A stretch of 64,000 nucleotides of DNA, taken from positions 47,847,631-47,911,630 of the forward strand of contig OX377206.1 of the NCBI GenBank assembly GCA_947396885.1, read 5' to 3'. Origin of the DNA: Heligmosomoides polygyrus polygyrus (Eukaryota; Nematoda; Chromadorea; Rhabditida; Heligmosomidae). Each line of letters starts with the position of its first letter. Within the stretch, counting starts at the first letter, position 1. A program made the translations under genes and the position numbers. Below are positions 62,880-64,000 of the stretch, piece by piece. Below the pieces are notes generated by a model. That model ran no database searches, was not told the origin of the DNA, and saw nothing but the letters and a program-made list of their open reading frames with translations.

Positions 62880-63560
62880 AACTCAGCACTTAGCTGTCCT
62901 AGCGGCGCTTTCTCGCCTCAGAAACACTGCGTAAAATATTCATCCGATTCCCATAAATTCTGGTCAGATATCCACAATATCAAATGAATAATCGACGTTT
63001 AATTGCTGAGAACCCATGAGCAAACAAGCACGCGACATTCAAGTACATATACTCGATCGACCACTCGATAATGTTCACTTAGTGTAAAGCTTGGCCAACT
63101 GCTAGCATGTTCGCATGATTGCCACTTCAAACGACTACCACTTCTTGACAAAAATCGATAGAATCCATCAAAAGGATCGACACCGCTTTTTTGTGCGATC
63201 CCACCTAAACCTAAACAGCGATTAGTAATGCCTATCGCGCAATGTAAACGCTAATTCCGTGATCAGCATAAACCCACCACGCCATTCCCTTTCCATCCCT
63301 ACGGTATTGGTGGATTGGTATCTGTGGGCTAGGGTCTGCTTCTACCGCAATCCTCAGCCCGATGAAGACCGCGATGAGATCACCACAATGATCGACGGAC
63401 ACGCCTTATCCTCCAGAAGGGCAGGTCGGGCTCGAAGGTTGACAAAGCAGCCACGTCCGGTAGGATCATTTTTCGATTCGAACGAACAGACCTCTGGATG
63501 ACTCTCTGGCAGCTCTTCGGCTCCTCATTCTTTTATGTTTTGCTAATGATAGTCTCCATT
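62880..63560. other. Unassigned stretch
   Basis: 63285-63325 (CCCTTTCCATCCCTACGGTA, TTGGTGGATTGGTA) is a weak SINE1 match. An 80-codon + frame (63259-63501) overlaps it and is not supported. The rest shows nothing. Confidence 0.35.
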
Positions 63561-63573
63561 TCCAAGAGACACT

Positions 63574-64000
63574 TTCTTCTTTTTCTTCTTCTTTGGCGTC
63601 TGTCCAGCTTCGTAGTGGGATCCGCTATTCTAGTGTCATGATGCCACCTTTGCCGATCCAGCGCTAGATCAGGGTGGGCACCAACAACCATCAAGTTCAT
63701 GTGGAAAGTATCAGACCAGCGCTGCTTCCGGCACCCTTTAGGCCGCTTTCTAATTACCTAATTAATTAAGTTAAGAACTATCTTGCGGACGCTGTCTTCC
63801 TTTCCACGCAGAACGTGGGCATATCATCATAAGCGAGCTTCGCGCATCTTTTCAGCTATCGGCGCGACATCGATCTTCTGCTGAATGAGATCGTTGCGGA
63901 TGCGGTCCATGCGCGTGACTCCAGCCGTCTAGCGCAGCAACTTCGTCTCTATAACGCTGAGACGTCTCTATAACGCTGAGACGCGCTTCAGCTTTCTCAG
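63574..64000 (-). pseudogene. RTE 3' end fragment, running off the window
   Basis: On - the DNA matches the C-terminal coding region and (GAA)n tail of the RTE at 36908-40068: GGACGCTGTCTTCCTTTCCA, CGCAGAACGTGGGC and GCGAGCTTCGCGCATCTTTT appear on +. The frame is broken by small indels (extra AATTAATTAA near 63765). A 19-bp unit TCTCTATAACGCTGAGACG is tandemly doubled at 63947-63984. Confidence 0.8.

Noticed and set aside
1..64000. CRISPR arrays, bacterial operons, phage or rRNA
   Set aside because: Repeats here are tandem minisatellites or transposon copies without regular spacers. The intron, LINE and mariner content marks animal nuclear DNA.

Overview
The window looks like repeat-rich nuclear DNA from a clade V (strongylid, hookworm-like) nematode. 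The basis is the mobile-element set: RTE-type LINEs with the C-terminal RWYGHVLR...GRPKQRW block, a CR1/jockey-like LINE, BEL/Pao LTR elements, at least seven mariner/Tc1 relics, hAT, Harbinger-like and piggyBac-like non-autonomous elements, and several tRNA-like SINE families. Host-like exons end upstream introns at TTTCAG or TTTACAG, the nematode acceptor. There is one 200-N assembly gap (29162-29361). No rRNA, functional tRNA, CRISPR or operon was seen.

Layout. 0-6 kb: broken RTE fragment, the last exon of a glutaredoxin-like gene on + (2362-2505), otherwise unassigned DNA. 6.1-9.8 kb: two TTCGAA-type satellite blocks with inverted flanks, like a foldback element. 9.8-10 kb: an isolated exon on -. 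11.1-13.3 kb: a mariner relic split by a hAT-like element with an intact 8-bp target duplication. 15.5-18.8 kb: BEL/Pao remnant whose LTRs carry a minisatellite, invaded by a LINE and by a SINE with a perfect 10-bp duplication. 18.9-26.4 kb: RTE, mariner and Tc1-like relics plus possible + strand exons near 24.3-25.3 kb. 26.5-35.2 kb: SINEs, two abutting Harbinger-like MITEs, two mariners. 35.4-44 kb: a CR1/jockey-like LINE on -, interrupted by a nearly complete RTE (36908-40068) with a 17-bp duplication. 46-49.4 kb: RTE fragments, SINEs and a large inverted repeat. 49.4-61.4 kb: four exons of one host gene on -, with a transmembrane exon and an 11.3-kb intron holding a 98%-identical inverted repeat, a piggyBac-like MITE and a second BEL/Pao element. 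61.4-64 kb: possible + strand exons, SINEs and an RTE 3' end running off the window.

The genes do not form one pathway. The host content is scattered exons with nested mobile elements in the introns. The most useful results are the phase-consistent exon chain on -, the structurally proven insertions, and several families of tRNA-like SINEs and foldback repeats. All calls come from reading the sequence; no database search was done, and boundaries of degenerate repeats are approximate.
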